A stretch of 64,000 bases of DNA from Camarhynchus parvulus (taxonomy: Eukaryota > Chordata > Aves > Passeriformes > Thraupidae). The stretch covers positions 4,774,001 through 4,838,000 of the forward strand of contig NC_044585.1 in the NCBI RefSeq assembly GCF_901933205.1, written 5' to 3'. Positions 36,301 through 48,060 of this stretch are shown one piece after another. Position 1 is the first letter of the stretch, and each line of letters begins with the position of its first letter. A program made the position numbers and the translations under genes. A model generated the notes under the pieces. It was not told where the DNA came from and made no database searches. It was given only the letters and a program-made list of their open reading frames with translations.

Positions 36301-39300
36301 AAACTTCCTAAACATGACAATAAAAGAAAAGCCACTAGAAGAGGATATGTTTTCCTTACCAATTACACAGCTTAAAACAAAAGGAATCACTCAGTGCTTT
36401 TTCTCTCCCCAAGGACAGGCAAGTATCAGATCACATCATGTGAGCTTTGATGAACCAACACACTGGGGTGGGATTTGTGGGGTGAGTGGAAGGAAAGAGA
36501 AATGGAGCCCATCAGCTGTGTCCATGTGCTCTCCAAGCCACCCAACACCATAAGCCTCTTCACCTCTTCCCCATAAAATATCCTCAGGTACTGGAGAGAA
36601 ATGGAAACAGCCCCCTGCAGGTCAGCCGTGTCTGGAGAAATGTTAGCCCTGTTACAACTCTGTCAGTGCCTTGCAGAGGATCTAAGGAATGGGTGGAAGA
36701 GCCCATGGGAGGGATGGTTTGAGGGTGGGAAGGCATCTGCAGAGAGCAGGGGACAGGGCTGGACTGATCCATCAGTGTTCTGGTTGTCCTGGTGACAGCT
36801 CTTGGCCACTCTGCTTCCCCACTGATGTGCCAACATCTGGCCCTGCTCTATTGTGCTCTCCCTTTGTGCTGTACCCGACTGCCCATGCTCGCTCCTCCGC
36901 GCCCAGCCTGCAGGGGAAGGTGTGTGGGGTCACAGGGACAGAGCTGCAGGTCACAGGGACACAGCTGACACTCAGAGCTGGGCTCCAAAGCCTTGCAGGG
37001 AGATCCCCGGGTGATGAGCAGTGATGCTGGGCAATTCAGCACTGTGGGAATGCATGGATCACACTGGAGCTGAGATGCCCTCAGCAGGAGCCGTCACGCC
37101 CCATTTGGGATCCTTTCTCCCACCTTCACCACAAACACGACTTTATAAAACCTACATAAAAAATTCTGGACTCGTTCCTTACACAGTTCACCCAGATGAG
37201 GTGAAGTCTGAGGCCAAGCAGGGAAGGGAACCTGTCCCTTGATTTTTCCTGCTTGGAGGTGTGAATTCAGTCAGTCAGCAGCATCTGCTGCAGGAAAAAA
37301 CCAGGAGAGAGTCTTTTCTTGCTCAAGAATTGACACTAAGGGGGAATCCTGAACATTAGGAATTGCACAGTGTAACAAGGGACAGGAGTACAGGGTTGAA
37401 GCTACAGCCACAACTGACCTCTGCAGCTGAAGCTCTGTCTTTCTGAGCCACTTCGCTATTCCCACAAACAAAGTTTTACCCCTGCAAGATTATGTTTACT
37501 GCACTGTTGTAAGGCAAAATAATAAGTGATAATTTAGGAGAAACAGACATTTCTCTACAAATTCCATAGAGCCTGGTGCAAACTCCAACATGCCTGGAGC
37601 TGCCAACTATTGAGACCCACGACCAGAGCCACCAAGGAACCACCCAGGCACTTGGCACAGGCCCCACTCTTGATGCAAGGTTGGGCTGTGAGTAAGGCGA
37701 GGAACGCACATCCACGGATGCCTTCAGCTAGGAAACACTGACTGAGGCCTCTCCATTACCCTGGGAGCTCTCAAAATCTTCCAACAAATAATTAAAACCA
37801 TTCTGAGTGTGAAAGCACCCCCGTGTGAGACAGCAAACACGCTAGCACAGCTCCCAGCTTACCTCCTCTCTGCAGAGCTCTCCCGGACAGCTGGCACAGC
37901 CGGGATGCACCGGGATACACCCAGGGAACCACAGCCAGTCCTCCCCAGGGCTACTCCAGCTCCCAGGCAGCCGTGTCCTGCTGCAGCCCCAGCCCACTCC
38001 CGCTTCCCCTGGCACTGGGAACTGTGTGCTCTGTTCATCTGGAGCCTACAGAGGGCATTGTGGAGAATTCCCAAAGAATCCCCGTCCCAGCTGGTGAGTG
38101 GGTTGGATGAGCAATGGGGGTGAGCTGCGCTGTTGGCACTGCCAAGGCCTCTGGGGCAATGCCCTGGGGCAAGGAGCCACTGAGGGTGGGGGGAGCACCC
38201 AAGGGCTCATTCCCACAGGGAAACAGAGCCAAAGCAAGGAGAGCAGGAGGGTTATCCCTGCCCTGCCAGCAGCTCCTGTCTCTGTTGCAGGGGATTTCAG
38301 TGAACGTAATGAGAGTGGTGAGGGCACAGAGGCAGCTCTTGCAATCTTGTTATTGTCAGTGGGCTGGAGCTGCCTGGGGTCAGGAATCACTAATTAATTA
38401 CAGAATGAGCTGTAGCTCTTGGGGCTCAGGTCCTGCACACACAGCTGGTGCAGGCACAATGGTGCAGCACAATGGTCTCCCTGCTCCCAGAGCCACGGCT
38501 CCAGCACAAATGTCCCAGCACTGGCATTCCTCAGGGCAGGCCTGAGTGCTCAGTGCACCTGCAGTGACCAGTCCTGGAGCCGGAGGGCCTGAGACAGCCA
38601 GGGTGCTCTCCTGGACTCAAGGATCCCATTTTTCCTTCTTGCTGAAACACCCAGCAAACTGTGGATGTGCTGTGCTCAGCTGGCAGCTGCCTTAAGTCTT
38701 GGAGCAAGGAAAGCTTTTTCAAGCTCTTCTTTAATGTTCATGAGAGTCCCCCAACACTACACAGAGGAGAAGGTAACTCCTGGGGGCAGGTAGCCTTTGT
38801 ACCTTCCCGCCTTCTCCAGGACTGCTCTCAGGTGGTAGGAATAACTGGACTCAGGCACTGTCCACTCCACCAATGCATCATTCCCCACTCCTTCCACACA
38901 TCTCCATGCCATTCAGACTAAGATGGGCTCTGCCCACGGCTGGCTCATCCCCAAGAGCACCTGCTCAAAAATAAGCTTAGCTACGAGCTGCTCATTTAAT
39001 TCTCCATCTTATTATTTGAAACTTTCACAAGTTTTGTGAACAGATGAGACCAGGAGGGAGTTCAAAGAGCAAGCCAGTGAAAGCCACCTCATGCATCAGT
39101 CCAGCATGGCAGAGCCCAGGAAGGGAGTACCAGCATGATGCTTTTAAAGATCAAACTCAGCACATGGCTCATGCCCTTGGGTCCAAGAGCTGGCTGAAAT
39201 GTAAAACAGTCCTAAGTCTCAGGGTTTGTCTCTGCAGTGCCCCCACAGCCATTTTTAAGACTTGGCCCATCCTCAGAACTGAAACTGCTACTGGTACTTG

Positions 39301-40059
39301 TGTTCCCAGCACATTATTAGCAGGAGAGGGCCTTGGCTTTTGCCCAGGCTCGCTGAGAACCTCTTATCACAAGAATCTAAATTAGAAAACTGGGACAAGA
39401 CTTCAAAGTTATCGATAAAAGAAAGCAGTGACCTAATGTCATTTCAGTCTTCAGGCTATGCATTTCCATGGCAGGAATATTTATTTTGTATATTTTGAAA
39501 TAAAATGTGTTCCTTTTCTAAATCAAGTCCTCAGAAAAACAGTAACACTTCACTTCTCAAAATAGTCTCATCTCTCCAGCATCACTTAAAATCTTTGGAG
39601 CTCAACATTAAGCTGGAGTTAGCAGTCACTGAAGTGAATAAAGTGCTTTTCTAGGGCAGCTGGAATAAGGAATTCTGGCTGCATCACTATTTCCCACTGA
39701 GGGACAAAAGCAGTTTTAATTATTTTGGTTCATCTTCCTGCCTCTTTCTGTGTCTGTGGGCTCCACTGTGCCCCTAAAATGTAACAGAGGTGAGATTTGA
39801 AGCAAGCCAGCCTTGTTTTCATGAGCTTTAGGAGCAGTCCCATGGCTCTGGGTTACCACCGAGGCTGCTGCTTCACCTGAATTAAGCCAGAACGAATGAA
39901 CTTTACAGATACATTGTAGGGGCACTGCTTAATGATAAAAACCAAACACACCCTCTCAGAATGACCTTGCAAAGTATTTTAAAAGCAGAGCTCACAGTGC
40001 AAGGTAAGGCTTAAATTCCTGAGCCTCAGAGATGCTGGGAGAAGGAGGCAGCAGCTTCC
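36301..40059. other. Unique non-coding DNA with a short tandem repeat
   Basis: No gene or interspersed repeat is recognised. A 21-base unit is tandemly doubled at 36928-36969. A small AT-rich patch at 38270-38400 ends in ACTAATTAATTACAG. Another AT-rich patch at 39380-39540 has mild CNE-like composition. Confidence 0.5.
36928..36969 (+). repeat. 21-base tandem repeat, two copies
   Basis: GGTCACAGGGACAGAGCTGCA at 36928-36948 is followed directly by a near copy (GGTCACAGGGACACAGCTGA) at 36949-36969. It is a small local duplication without an evident function. Confidence 0.85.
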
Positions 40060-40860
40060 TGTTGGTTTCTGATATAAACTGAGCCTTGCCTTGCTCCTGC
40101 TCTGTTGTTTTCTCCAAGTCTGCATATTATTTAATATCAGAGGGGAAGGCTGCAACCTGGCTGAGAAACTGCAGGAATTCAGAGTGACCTGGAGGGAATT
40201 ACAAGAATGCTGCTTGCTGATCAGATTAAAAGGGAGAAGTGGCGGGGCTCCCAAAGGTCTTCTTATTCAACCTCTGCTGCCGACAATGCCGTGCTTTGTC
40301 TCTGCTCTGCTCTTTAAAATGATTCAGGTTACTGCACTGGAAGCATCGCTGCCTTGGGAGCCAGGCAGGAACACCTGGCAGGAGTGAGACTCAGGGTGGA
40401 TACTCAAGTGCCAGCCCCAGCACATATTTTCGCTTCCCATTGTCTTTGATATGATCAAAACTCTGGCTTGTCCTTTCCTGAAAGAGCAATAGCATTTACA
40501 CCTTTTCATTCATCCTCCTCAAGCCCAAGTTACAAACTGTGCTATGATGGAACCAGCTTTTTAGAGGTCTGGAAGATTTTTGAAATAATAGCTTGGTCTG
40601 GTCCCAGGGGGAGATTCACATCCTCAAGGAGTGAGGATGCACTCTCCTCATTTGGGTGTTTTTCCTCCTTATTTAGGGCCAAAGCACTGTATGGTACCTT
40701 TATACCCCTGCCTGCCTCCAGAAAGGACAAAGTGGCATTTATTGAGAATTGCCTCCCAAAAGACTTTATCCAAAGCAAATAAAGCAATTAGAGAGTCAGA
40801 CATGAGTCTGGCCAGGTATGTTGCTGCTGAATTAAGCTGGCTTGGGAGACAGAAGGATGA
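40060..40860. promoter_or_regulatory. Candidate conserved non-coding region
   Basis: Two repeat-free stretches (about 40060-40340 and 40470-40860) have enhancer-like composition: TATTATTTAATATC near 40125, CTGCCGACAATGCCG near 40277, TTTGAAATAATAGC near 40578, and a run of CATTTATTGAG and AATAAAGCAATTAG words near 40735-40795. No peptide is recognised in any frame. Confidence 0.35.
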
Positions 40861-42369
40861 AAAAGCAGCACTGGGCCAAACAGACAGATAGAAACAGAGG
40901 ACAGTCTGCTATCACGGCTGTTCATATGTTAGATATGATGGGAAGAGCCTGGAGTGGCAGAGGTTGGTGTGACAGAAAGTTACACACATCTCAGTTTGAA
41001 CAATTCCCCTGGCACTCTCAGAACTACAAACGTCAGGGTTTTGCCCCCCAGAATCCTTTTTAACACTAGGGGCCATTTAACTCTTTCAATGGAGCAAAAT
41101 GCAGATGTCCAACAGTTCAACCTTAATGGCACCACTCACCAGGCACTTCCACTCTGCATCCACAGCTCAACACCTCTCGCTTGTGTCTCAAAGGAAACAA
41201 TTAAAAAGTAGTAGTGACTATGTACTATTAGCAACTATGTGGTTCTGCTTATTTTCCTACTTGAAAGACAATCCCAGGATCCAGATATGTCCTGATTTAG
41301 GGAAACTCATCAAATCCTACTGCACGTCACAACTGTTCATGACTCACTGCTGCTCCTGAGCATCTCTCAAAGGCAGGGCAAGTTAAGCCAAATCCATCTC
41401 TCAAACCCCAGCAATGCAACTTCAGCAGGATAAATCTGACTCACTGAGCTGTTTGCCCAAGGCCAGGGGAATTAGGTTCACTTCCTCCTTGTCCTCAGTT
41501 CTCTCTCAAGCTACCCAACACATTGAGGTAGCAACTTTTGGTTGAGAACTCTTTGATCTTTGAAATTTCTGCTGTTTCCGTGGCGACACGTAAAACCTGC
41601 GTGATCCTGAATGAACCCTATTGTGTTCCTCCCATTGCCTCCTTCCCCAAATTACTCCTACCTGCTCATGTTAGCAAAGTGAGGCCCTCTCCACCTGCCT
41701 TGAGAGAAAGATTAACTACAGAAATTATCCACCCCTCCAAACTCCTGGAAAATGAAATAACTTAATGACTCGGAACAATCCCCTGAAGGAGGTAGGTAAT
41801 TCTAGGGTTCATCTCCAGGATGAGGATGCTCTGGTTTACCAGCCACTCCCTCACCCCTGCCTCTTTCAAATGAATAAACAGAATATTTCCCTTGGTTCTG
41901 TTTTGATCCCTGCATCTGCATTGTTCCGGTTTCCACCATTAGTCTAATGAGCAAAATCAGCCTCACTCCATCCCTCTCTGCTCCAGAGGAGAGCTTTCAA
42001 GGGGGATAAATTGGCATTGAAGCAGGGTGTAAGTGGGTTGGAAATGCAGGGAGACAGGAACCTGGCTGCACATGGGGAGTTTGCTGTGCCAGCTGCCTCG
42101 GTGCTTCCTGGGGAAAGCGCGACTCTGGGCGAGCGGCACAGCAGGGCTTCGTCATTACCCACCCTGAAACTCAAGAGGGGGGAAAAGCAAAATCAAAGGA
42201 GAGCAGGAGGTGAAAAGAAGGCAAAAGGGTGCCTTCAGGGCTCCTTTCATGCAGCTCGCTTCACGACCCACCAGTCAAGGCTCCTAAGCAGGAACAGAGA
42301 CACCATTCAGGACAAATCTGGATGTTATCCCAGGGCACCAGGGACACCACTAAAGGGAAAGTTTTGACA
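40861..42369. other. Unique non-coding DNA
   Basis: No gene is recognised. A patch at about 41425-41470 ('tttgcccaaggcca') vaguely resembles the complement of a MIR core but is too short to call. CpG-containing words near 41580-41600 are isolated. Confidence 0.45.
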
Positions 42370-42900
42370 GGTGAAATGACCTTAATATAATTAGCCCTGC
42401 CAGCCCCTCCTTCCTCTGCCTCCTTCACCTTGCCATGAAAACGGTAGTCTGTTAATGAGATCCTTTTTCCCCCTGTAAGGCAACACCGCCGGCTCTCGGA
42501 TCTTTTGCTCGCACATTTCAAACGGGACGTACATGATCTCCTCCAGCTTCACTCCCCCCTCCCACATCTCCAGATATTGTCATTGATTCTGCTGCTGCTG
42601 ACTGGGGTGGGGGTGTTTTTTATGTTAGAGAAAAGGTTGAAAGGAACCCTGGTAATAGAATGATTTGGCCTGCAAGTCAAATCCCCCTTGATGAACAATC
42701 AGACACAAATGTCAATAACAATTAGATTGGCCGAGGGCTCCAGTCACTTAGGACTTCAGTTTTCCATCTACAGTGCTCCAAATGAAACCCTCAGTACTGT
42801 GATCTCCAAATCAAGTTTGGCATCAGGAATGAAAAGACATCAACAATAATAAAAGGCTGATGGCAGGAGAAGAGCAGACGACAGACAATAGGGTTGTGTG
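42370..42900. promoter_or_regulatory. Candidate conserved non-coding element with SOX-type words
   Basis: A repeat-free patch shows strong enhancer-like features: TATAATTAGCCC near 42387, CTGTTAATGAG near 42449, AACAAT at 42694-42699, AACAAT at 42717-42722 followed by TAGATTGG, then ACAACAATAATAAAAG near 42841 and GACAATAGGG near 42884. ACAAT and ATTGT words are SOX-type cores, and their clustering is above that of the flanks. Retained CpGs at 42487-42530 add to the case. The regulatory role is inference. Confidence 0.45.
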
Positions 42901-43300
42901 TGAGTGTGCACAGGGACATGCGCACACAGGGCGATGGAAATAAAAAAAGTGAGAGCTGATGCAAAAATCCATCAAGATATGAAATCAGCCCTGCCTAAAG
43001 AATGACCTAAACTGCCTCAGATTGTCCTCCCAGACAAGTTCTGCTCCTCTGGGCTTTAAAATTTCCACCTCCTGCTGTCCAACATATCAAGCACGGGAAG
43101 CGAACGAAGGGAAGAAAGCCCTTAAGTGCAGGCTGTATTTTTTCCTGTTCCTAAATTGTAAATATACAGTGGAGGCAAGAAATGCCCAATCTAATTAAGA
43201 GCAGTTGAATAGTATGGAGACAGGGTGCTCCCAATGGGAATGCTGCAGGTTAAAGAGGTTAAAAAGAGGAATGTTCAGCCTAATGAGGGAAGTTTAACAT
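42901..43300. promoter_or_regulatory. Candidate conserved non-coding element
   Basis: The patch continues the previous one with CTAATTAAGAGC (TAATTA at 43192-43197), AAATTGTAAATATAC near 43154, and isolated CpGs in GGGAAGCGAACG near 43095. No gene or repeat is recognised. The call rests on composition. Confidence 0.35.
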
Positions 43301-45714
43301 CGCGAGCACACTTTGCACTGGCAAGGCAGGCTGGAAAAAAAAGGATTAAAGACATGGAAGAGGCAACTCCACAGCAAGAGCAGGTGTGTGCTTGGCTTCA
43401 GCAGGGAGGGCAGGATGTTTTTAAGGTTTGCAGCTTGGGGCAGCCCCTCAAAACATGCTCCTGAAGGGATCCTGCATTGAAACCATGATCCTAAATGAAA
43501 AGCCAGCTTAGCTTGCCTTGCTTCCTTCTCCCTGCAAGTGTGGAGCTCTGAGAGGTGGCTGTGCCCCACCAGTCACCAGCAGCCCCTCAAGGCCTCTACT
43601 GGGGGTTCACCAAGCTGGGAGACAACAGGAAACACCCAGGCACACAGTGTTAACTCCACTAGCAGGGGTATTGCTTCCAGGGAGAGGCAACACCAAAACC
43701 ATCTCAGTTCTTGGTCCACTGCACACAAACTGGAGCACATGGGGCTGAGTCTGAACTGGCTGGAAGGTACTGGAAGGGACTGGTCACTCTAGGCAGGAGT
43801 GACCCACAGCCTGGCCATGGCCCCAGCCACAGGGATGCTCCATCTCCCACCCCAAATGCTCTTCCCTTTCCAGCCCAGGCAGGGAGGGAAGCAGCAGGTC
43901 CCCTCATCTGAAGTGGCTGAGGCACTGGAATAGTGGCACATTGCCTGCACTCCTCTGCAGACACAGCCCTTGGCTCTGGGCTGCAGCACCTGAGGAGGGA
44001 GACAGGGAGATCTTGTGGGCAAACAGAAGAGAAATCACACTGCAGGGGAGAGACAAGCACCAGGTAAGGAGAAAAACCCCAGGGACTGGAGATGCTATCC
44101 AAGGGGATGTGAGAGGATGAAAGCCACCTCCACAGAGATGCCTGCAGGCTCTCATGCAAAGTGCAAAAGCCATTTCCTAGAATAGTTCTTATAGAGAGGG
44201 ATATTTAGTCCTGCTGTTTGGCGATTTCTGATGGCACCTTAAGTGTCTTGTGGAGCACATGGCCCTGTGCTGCAGTAGGACCTTCCACCTGCTGCCAGCA
44301 CCAGGGAACCAAAGATCTCCCACTCCCTCAGCTATATTTAGCCATAAAAAAGGACTAAATAAAACAGGAAGGCTGTAAGGTGCAGTCCTTAACTTCTGCA
44401 GCATCATTCCTTGATAAAGTACTCATTTTCCAGGTGAAATGACCCTCTCTTCCCTTTTCAGTGGAAAATACAATCCAATGCAGGTGCAGTGCCATTAGAG
44501 TGCTGCAGGACACACAGAAAGAAAAGAATGAATAAAGAACCTAAGAAGAATATTTTTTTGCTTTTCTAGGCTCGTTCTACTGAGAGTGTACTGAGCTTCT
44601 CACCAAGGCACAGTGACTAGGAGGAGGTTGGATTTGCCCTGCTTAGATGTGCAGATCTGGAGCTAATCCCTGTGTTGGGGCAGTCAGTCAGAGCCAGTGG
44701 AGCAAGAGGGCAAAGGGCTGAGGCCCACCAGAGAAATCACTTAACTGCTTTGCTTCTCTTTACCTCTACAGGCTTCACTGTGAATTCTTCCAATATAGTG
44801 TTAGCCTAAATTTCACTTGACTGAAAGCAGAGAAAACATCATTTTCATTTACTTAATTATTGCTGGAGTGAAACCTTTCTCAATAGGCTATGTGAGGGTC
44901 ATGGACTTCAGCTAGGACAACATCCCCAAATCCCTTAGCTAGATGCACTGGCTAGTGGGGCACAGAGCCTGGTGGCAGCACACAGATCCCAGCCTCACCC
45001 TCCATAAGCTTTCAAGTCCTTTGGCATCTCCTATGGTTTCTGCAGCTGATTAGAGATGAAACAGGAGTACAGGAGTCCCAGCAGAAGAAAACTGTTTCCC
45101 TGGAGCCCCAGGAGGGAATTAAAAGACGCAACCAAACAAACTCAGAAAACAGAAAACATGAATTTGTGCAGAGCAAGCTGTTGGGGAGTGGCTCTGAGGA
45201 TAAGGTTGGAGCTCCCACCCCCACAATCCCCCTGCTCCAGTCACCCAGTCCCTGTGCCAGGCAAGTGCTGGCCATGTGGGGATGGTGGTAGCCAGTCCAT
45301 GTCCCCAGCCCATGTCCCCAGCCCCACAAGGGCCCCTGAGCAGCAGGCAGCTGGCCGGCAGACTGCTTGATGGCACGGCTGTGTCCCTGTTCCCTCGGCT
45401 GTGGCCGGGTGTCCCCGCTCACGTGGCAGCGGAGGGGAGGGATTGCAGCAGCTGGGGACAGGAGAGCCACCAACACACACGCACATGGACTCTGTCTCTC
45501 CCAGCATCAGGATCTCAGATCCCTACCAGCCCCTTGTCCCACTATGGGCTCAGCTCATCATCTCTGTTTAAAGGACTGTGCTTTTCCCCACCTCATCCCT
45601 GCGATAATGGCTGCAGCCCAAGGAAGTTAGTAAGGAATTCCTGGGATGTGGCTGTTGCTGCAAAAATAAAGTATCCGTTATTGCTAAAAAACTTTTTTCA
45701 TCTTTGAGGGGAAA
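43301..45714. other. Unique non-coding DNA
   Basis: No gene or interspersed repeat is recognised. The open frames of 150 codons in the 43.7-44.2 and 45.0-45.7 kb GC-rich parts overlap on both strands, and no domain is visible. Confidence 0.5.
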
Positions 45715-45960
45715 ACACATACCACATGATTTCCAAAAAGGAGCTGGTCTGGTTTACAAATACAGTACATTAATAGCTTTGTAAACATTTATTCAGTATG
45801 ACAGCTGACTGCAACATGTGGCATTAATTAGAAGACTCAGCAATGTAGCATATTAAGAGCTAAGTTAAATCTGAATTAGCTGGGTTTGTTGAGACTAAAC
45901 ACCCGTGGGGGAAGTCCTCGGATCTAATACATTATGACTCACTTGACACAGGAGACCCAC
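45715..45960. promoter_or_regulatory. Candidate conserved non-coding element, forkhead and homeodomain words
   Basis: An AT-rich, repeat-free patch contains GGTTTACAAA near 45751, TGTAAACA at 45780-45787 (the complement of the forkhead core TGTTTACA), TAATTA at 45825-45830, and a TGAATTAGCTGG word near 45871. CpGs survive in CACCCGTGGG and CCTCGGATC. This is among the most enhancer-like patches in the window. The role is inferred. Confidence 0.5.
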
Positions 45961-47128
45961 AGGCCCAATTCCCAGTACACTGGGGGGCCCTTATTCATAC
46001 TCCATCTCCACACAAGAGCTGCAAACTCTCAGGATCCCATAGATCAGAGGGTGTTGATGTTGGGACGTTGCGACAGAATGGGGTGCACACGTCCCTGGCT
46101 CCCAGCTCCCCGAACCTTCCCAAGGAGGGAGCGGATGGAGGCAGCAAGAGCTCCCTTCTCCTTTCCAGACACACAGAAAGAGTACAGACAGGAAGGGGAA
46201 GGATTTCACATTCCCTTGAGCCTAAGGATCTTGCTCAACACTCCCACACAGGCACCTTCCCAGGCATGGGTGACACAGCTTCTGCCGCATATGCTGCCGC
46301 CAAGAGCCCTCGGTGACGATGTGACGGCCCGGGGGGTCTCTATCACCAGTGCCATGAGCAGCTGGCTGGTGGCACTTCACCACTGAGCCAGCTCAAACCT
46401 GCACCCCGAGTTTCCTGCTCTGAAGTCAGCCAACAGCTTGTGTTTTGGCCCAGGGGATCGAGACACCTCCTGGCTCTGCTGCCTTGGCAGCATTTCAGGG
46501 CAGTGCTTTTAGAGGCTGCTACGGGGATGGCAAACCCACGGCTCTGGCTCCTCCCCCAACCTGTCCTGTGGCTCAGGGCACCACTGACCTCTCACTGCCT
46601 GCACCTGAAAAAGCACTGAGAAATACTGAGAAATACTTGCTGAAGTTGTCACCAGGACTGGGACAGCTGGCAAGGCCTTGGAAATGCATGAGATGCCTTG
46701 TGAGCATCCCGGTGTTGAGGGTTTCACCACAGCTGCCACAGGCTGAGCCAAGGCCAGCTCACAGCACCCACACGGGCCAAACACCAGCCACTGGACTACT
46801 TCTACCTCTCAGATCCATCTCTTGTGTCATTTGCATTATGTCAAATGCAGCTTGCTGACAGCCAGGAGATTTACATCAGAGAAGAACTTTTCTGACATTC
46901 AGCAAGACCAGAAGCAGTTCTCCATCCCAGATCAAAGCCAGAACCAGAAGGAATCGTGTAGCTGGGTGAAGGAGATGGACCAGCACAGACCAAAAGGGGT
47001 GCCACGTCTCAGCTGATCCCTGGTAACAAATACACCAAAACCTTGAAGTTTATATGAAAACCTGGTGTAAATGCACAGTCTACCATACACAGCCACAAGT
47101 ATTCAGGACAAATGCAGGACAAACCACC
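45961..47128. other. Unique non-coding DNA
   Basis: No gene is recognised. A small CpG cluster lies at about 46290-46340 (GCCGCCAAG, GACGATGTGACGGCCCGG). A 12-base unit (ACTGAGAAATAC) is doubled at about 46616-46639. Confidence 0.5.
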
Positions 47129-47410
47129 TGGAGCTGTTGGAGTGAGTCCAGAGGAGGCCATGGAGATGCCCTGAGGGCTGGAGCTCCTCTGCTCTGGAGC
47201 CAGGCTGGGAGTGCTCACCTGGAGAGGAGAAGGCTCCAGGAAGAGCTCAGAGCCCCTTCCAGAGCCTAAAGGGGCTCCAGGAGAGCTGGAGACGGACTGG
47301 GGACAAGGGGTGGAGGGACAGCACAAGGGGGATTGGCCTTTTACTGCCAGAGGGCAGGGATAGATGAGATATTGGGAAGGAATTGTTCCCTGGGAGGGTG
47401 GTGAGATTGA
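47129..47410 (+). mobile_element. CR1 LINE fragment, sense, lacking its 3' tail
   Basis: The plus strand reads as CR1: CTGGAGCTGTTGGAGTGAG at the left end, then 'ccagaggaggccatgg', 'ctggagaggagaaggctcc', 'cctaaaggggctccaggaga', 'gacaaggggtggaggga' and 'aaggaattgttccctgggag' followed by GGTGGTGAG. After about 47403 the match stops. The last roughly 150 bases of CR1, including the ATTCTATG tail, are missing. Most CR1 copies lose their 5' part and keep the tail, so this copy has probably suffered a later deletion or rearrangement. Confidence 0.9.
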
Positions 47411-47579
47411 GCAGCAGGGATGGAACACTCAGGGCAGGGCTGCTTTCACCTGACAGCTCTAAAGCCAGCTTTTTTTACCCTGGGTTCCCTACATTTGTGT
47501 GACTAGCAGCACACGTGAGAGCACCTCCAGAGGTGGTGCTGAGTCCCCACAGCCCTCACAATTCAATCCCTGGTTATAA
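47411..47579. other. Short unique spacer
   Basis: Nothing is recognised apart from a T run near 47471. Confidence 0.4.
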
Positions 47580-48060
47580 GAACTGAGTAAAGCATCTCAA
47601 AGGCAATCCCATTATTATCTGTGGCAGTTTCAGCTTCTCAGGGACAGTATTGCTAATGCTAATTGCCAAAAGTAAATAAAATAAATCTCTGTGTGGGTCT
47701 GTCTTCTTCATTATCCTGGAAATCCTACCACTGTTATCCAAGTTTCTTCCCTTTCATCCCTTCACACAGAATTTTGTCCACAATAGATCTGCCAAAGGGA
47801 GAGTAAAACTACTAATGTGTCACATAGACAGCTATTTCCATAATTTAAGCCTCTTTGTTCTTATTAATGTTGCATCAAGGTATTGGCCTGCAACAATTGC
47901 TTTTGAAATGGGTCACCAATAAAATTGGAAAGCAGAGGACAAGAAAATAAGGAATATATTTATAACTAAACAAATTGTATCATCGTGTTTCTATTATAAT
48001 CTGCATCTGAAATAATAGAAAAGTCTGGTCAAAAGTTGAATGTAGAGCAAAAATTTTTGA
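47580..48060. promoter_or_regulatory. Candidate conserved non-coding element
   Basis: A long AT-rich, repeat-free patch carries CCCATTATTATC near 47608, GCTAATGCTAATTGCC near 47653, TCTTATTAATGTTGC near 47858, AACAATTGC near 47892 and a CCAATAAAATTGG near-palindrome near 47917. Such word density suits a developmental enhancer. No reading frame of interest is present. Confidence 0.4.
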
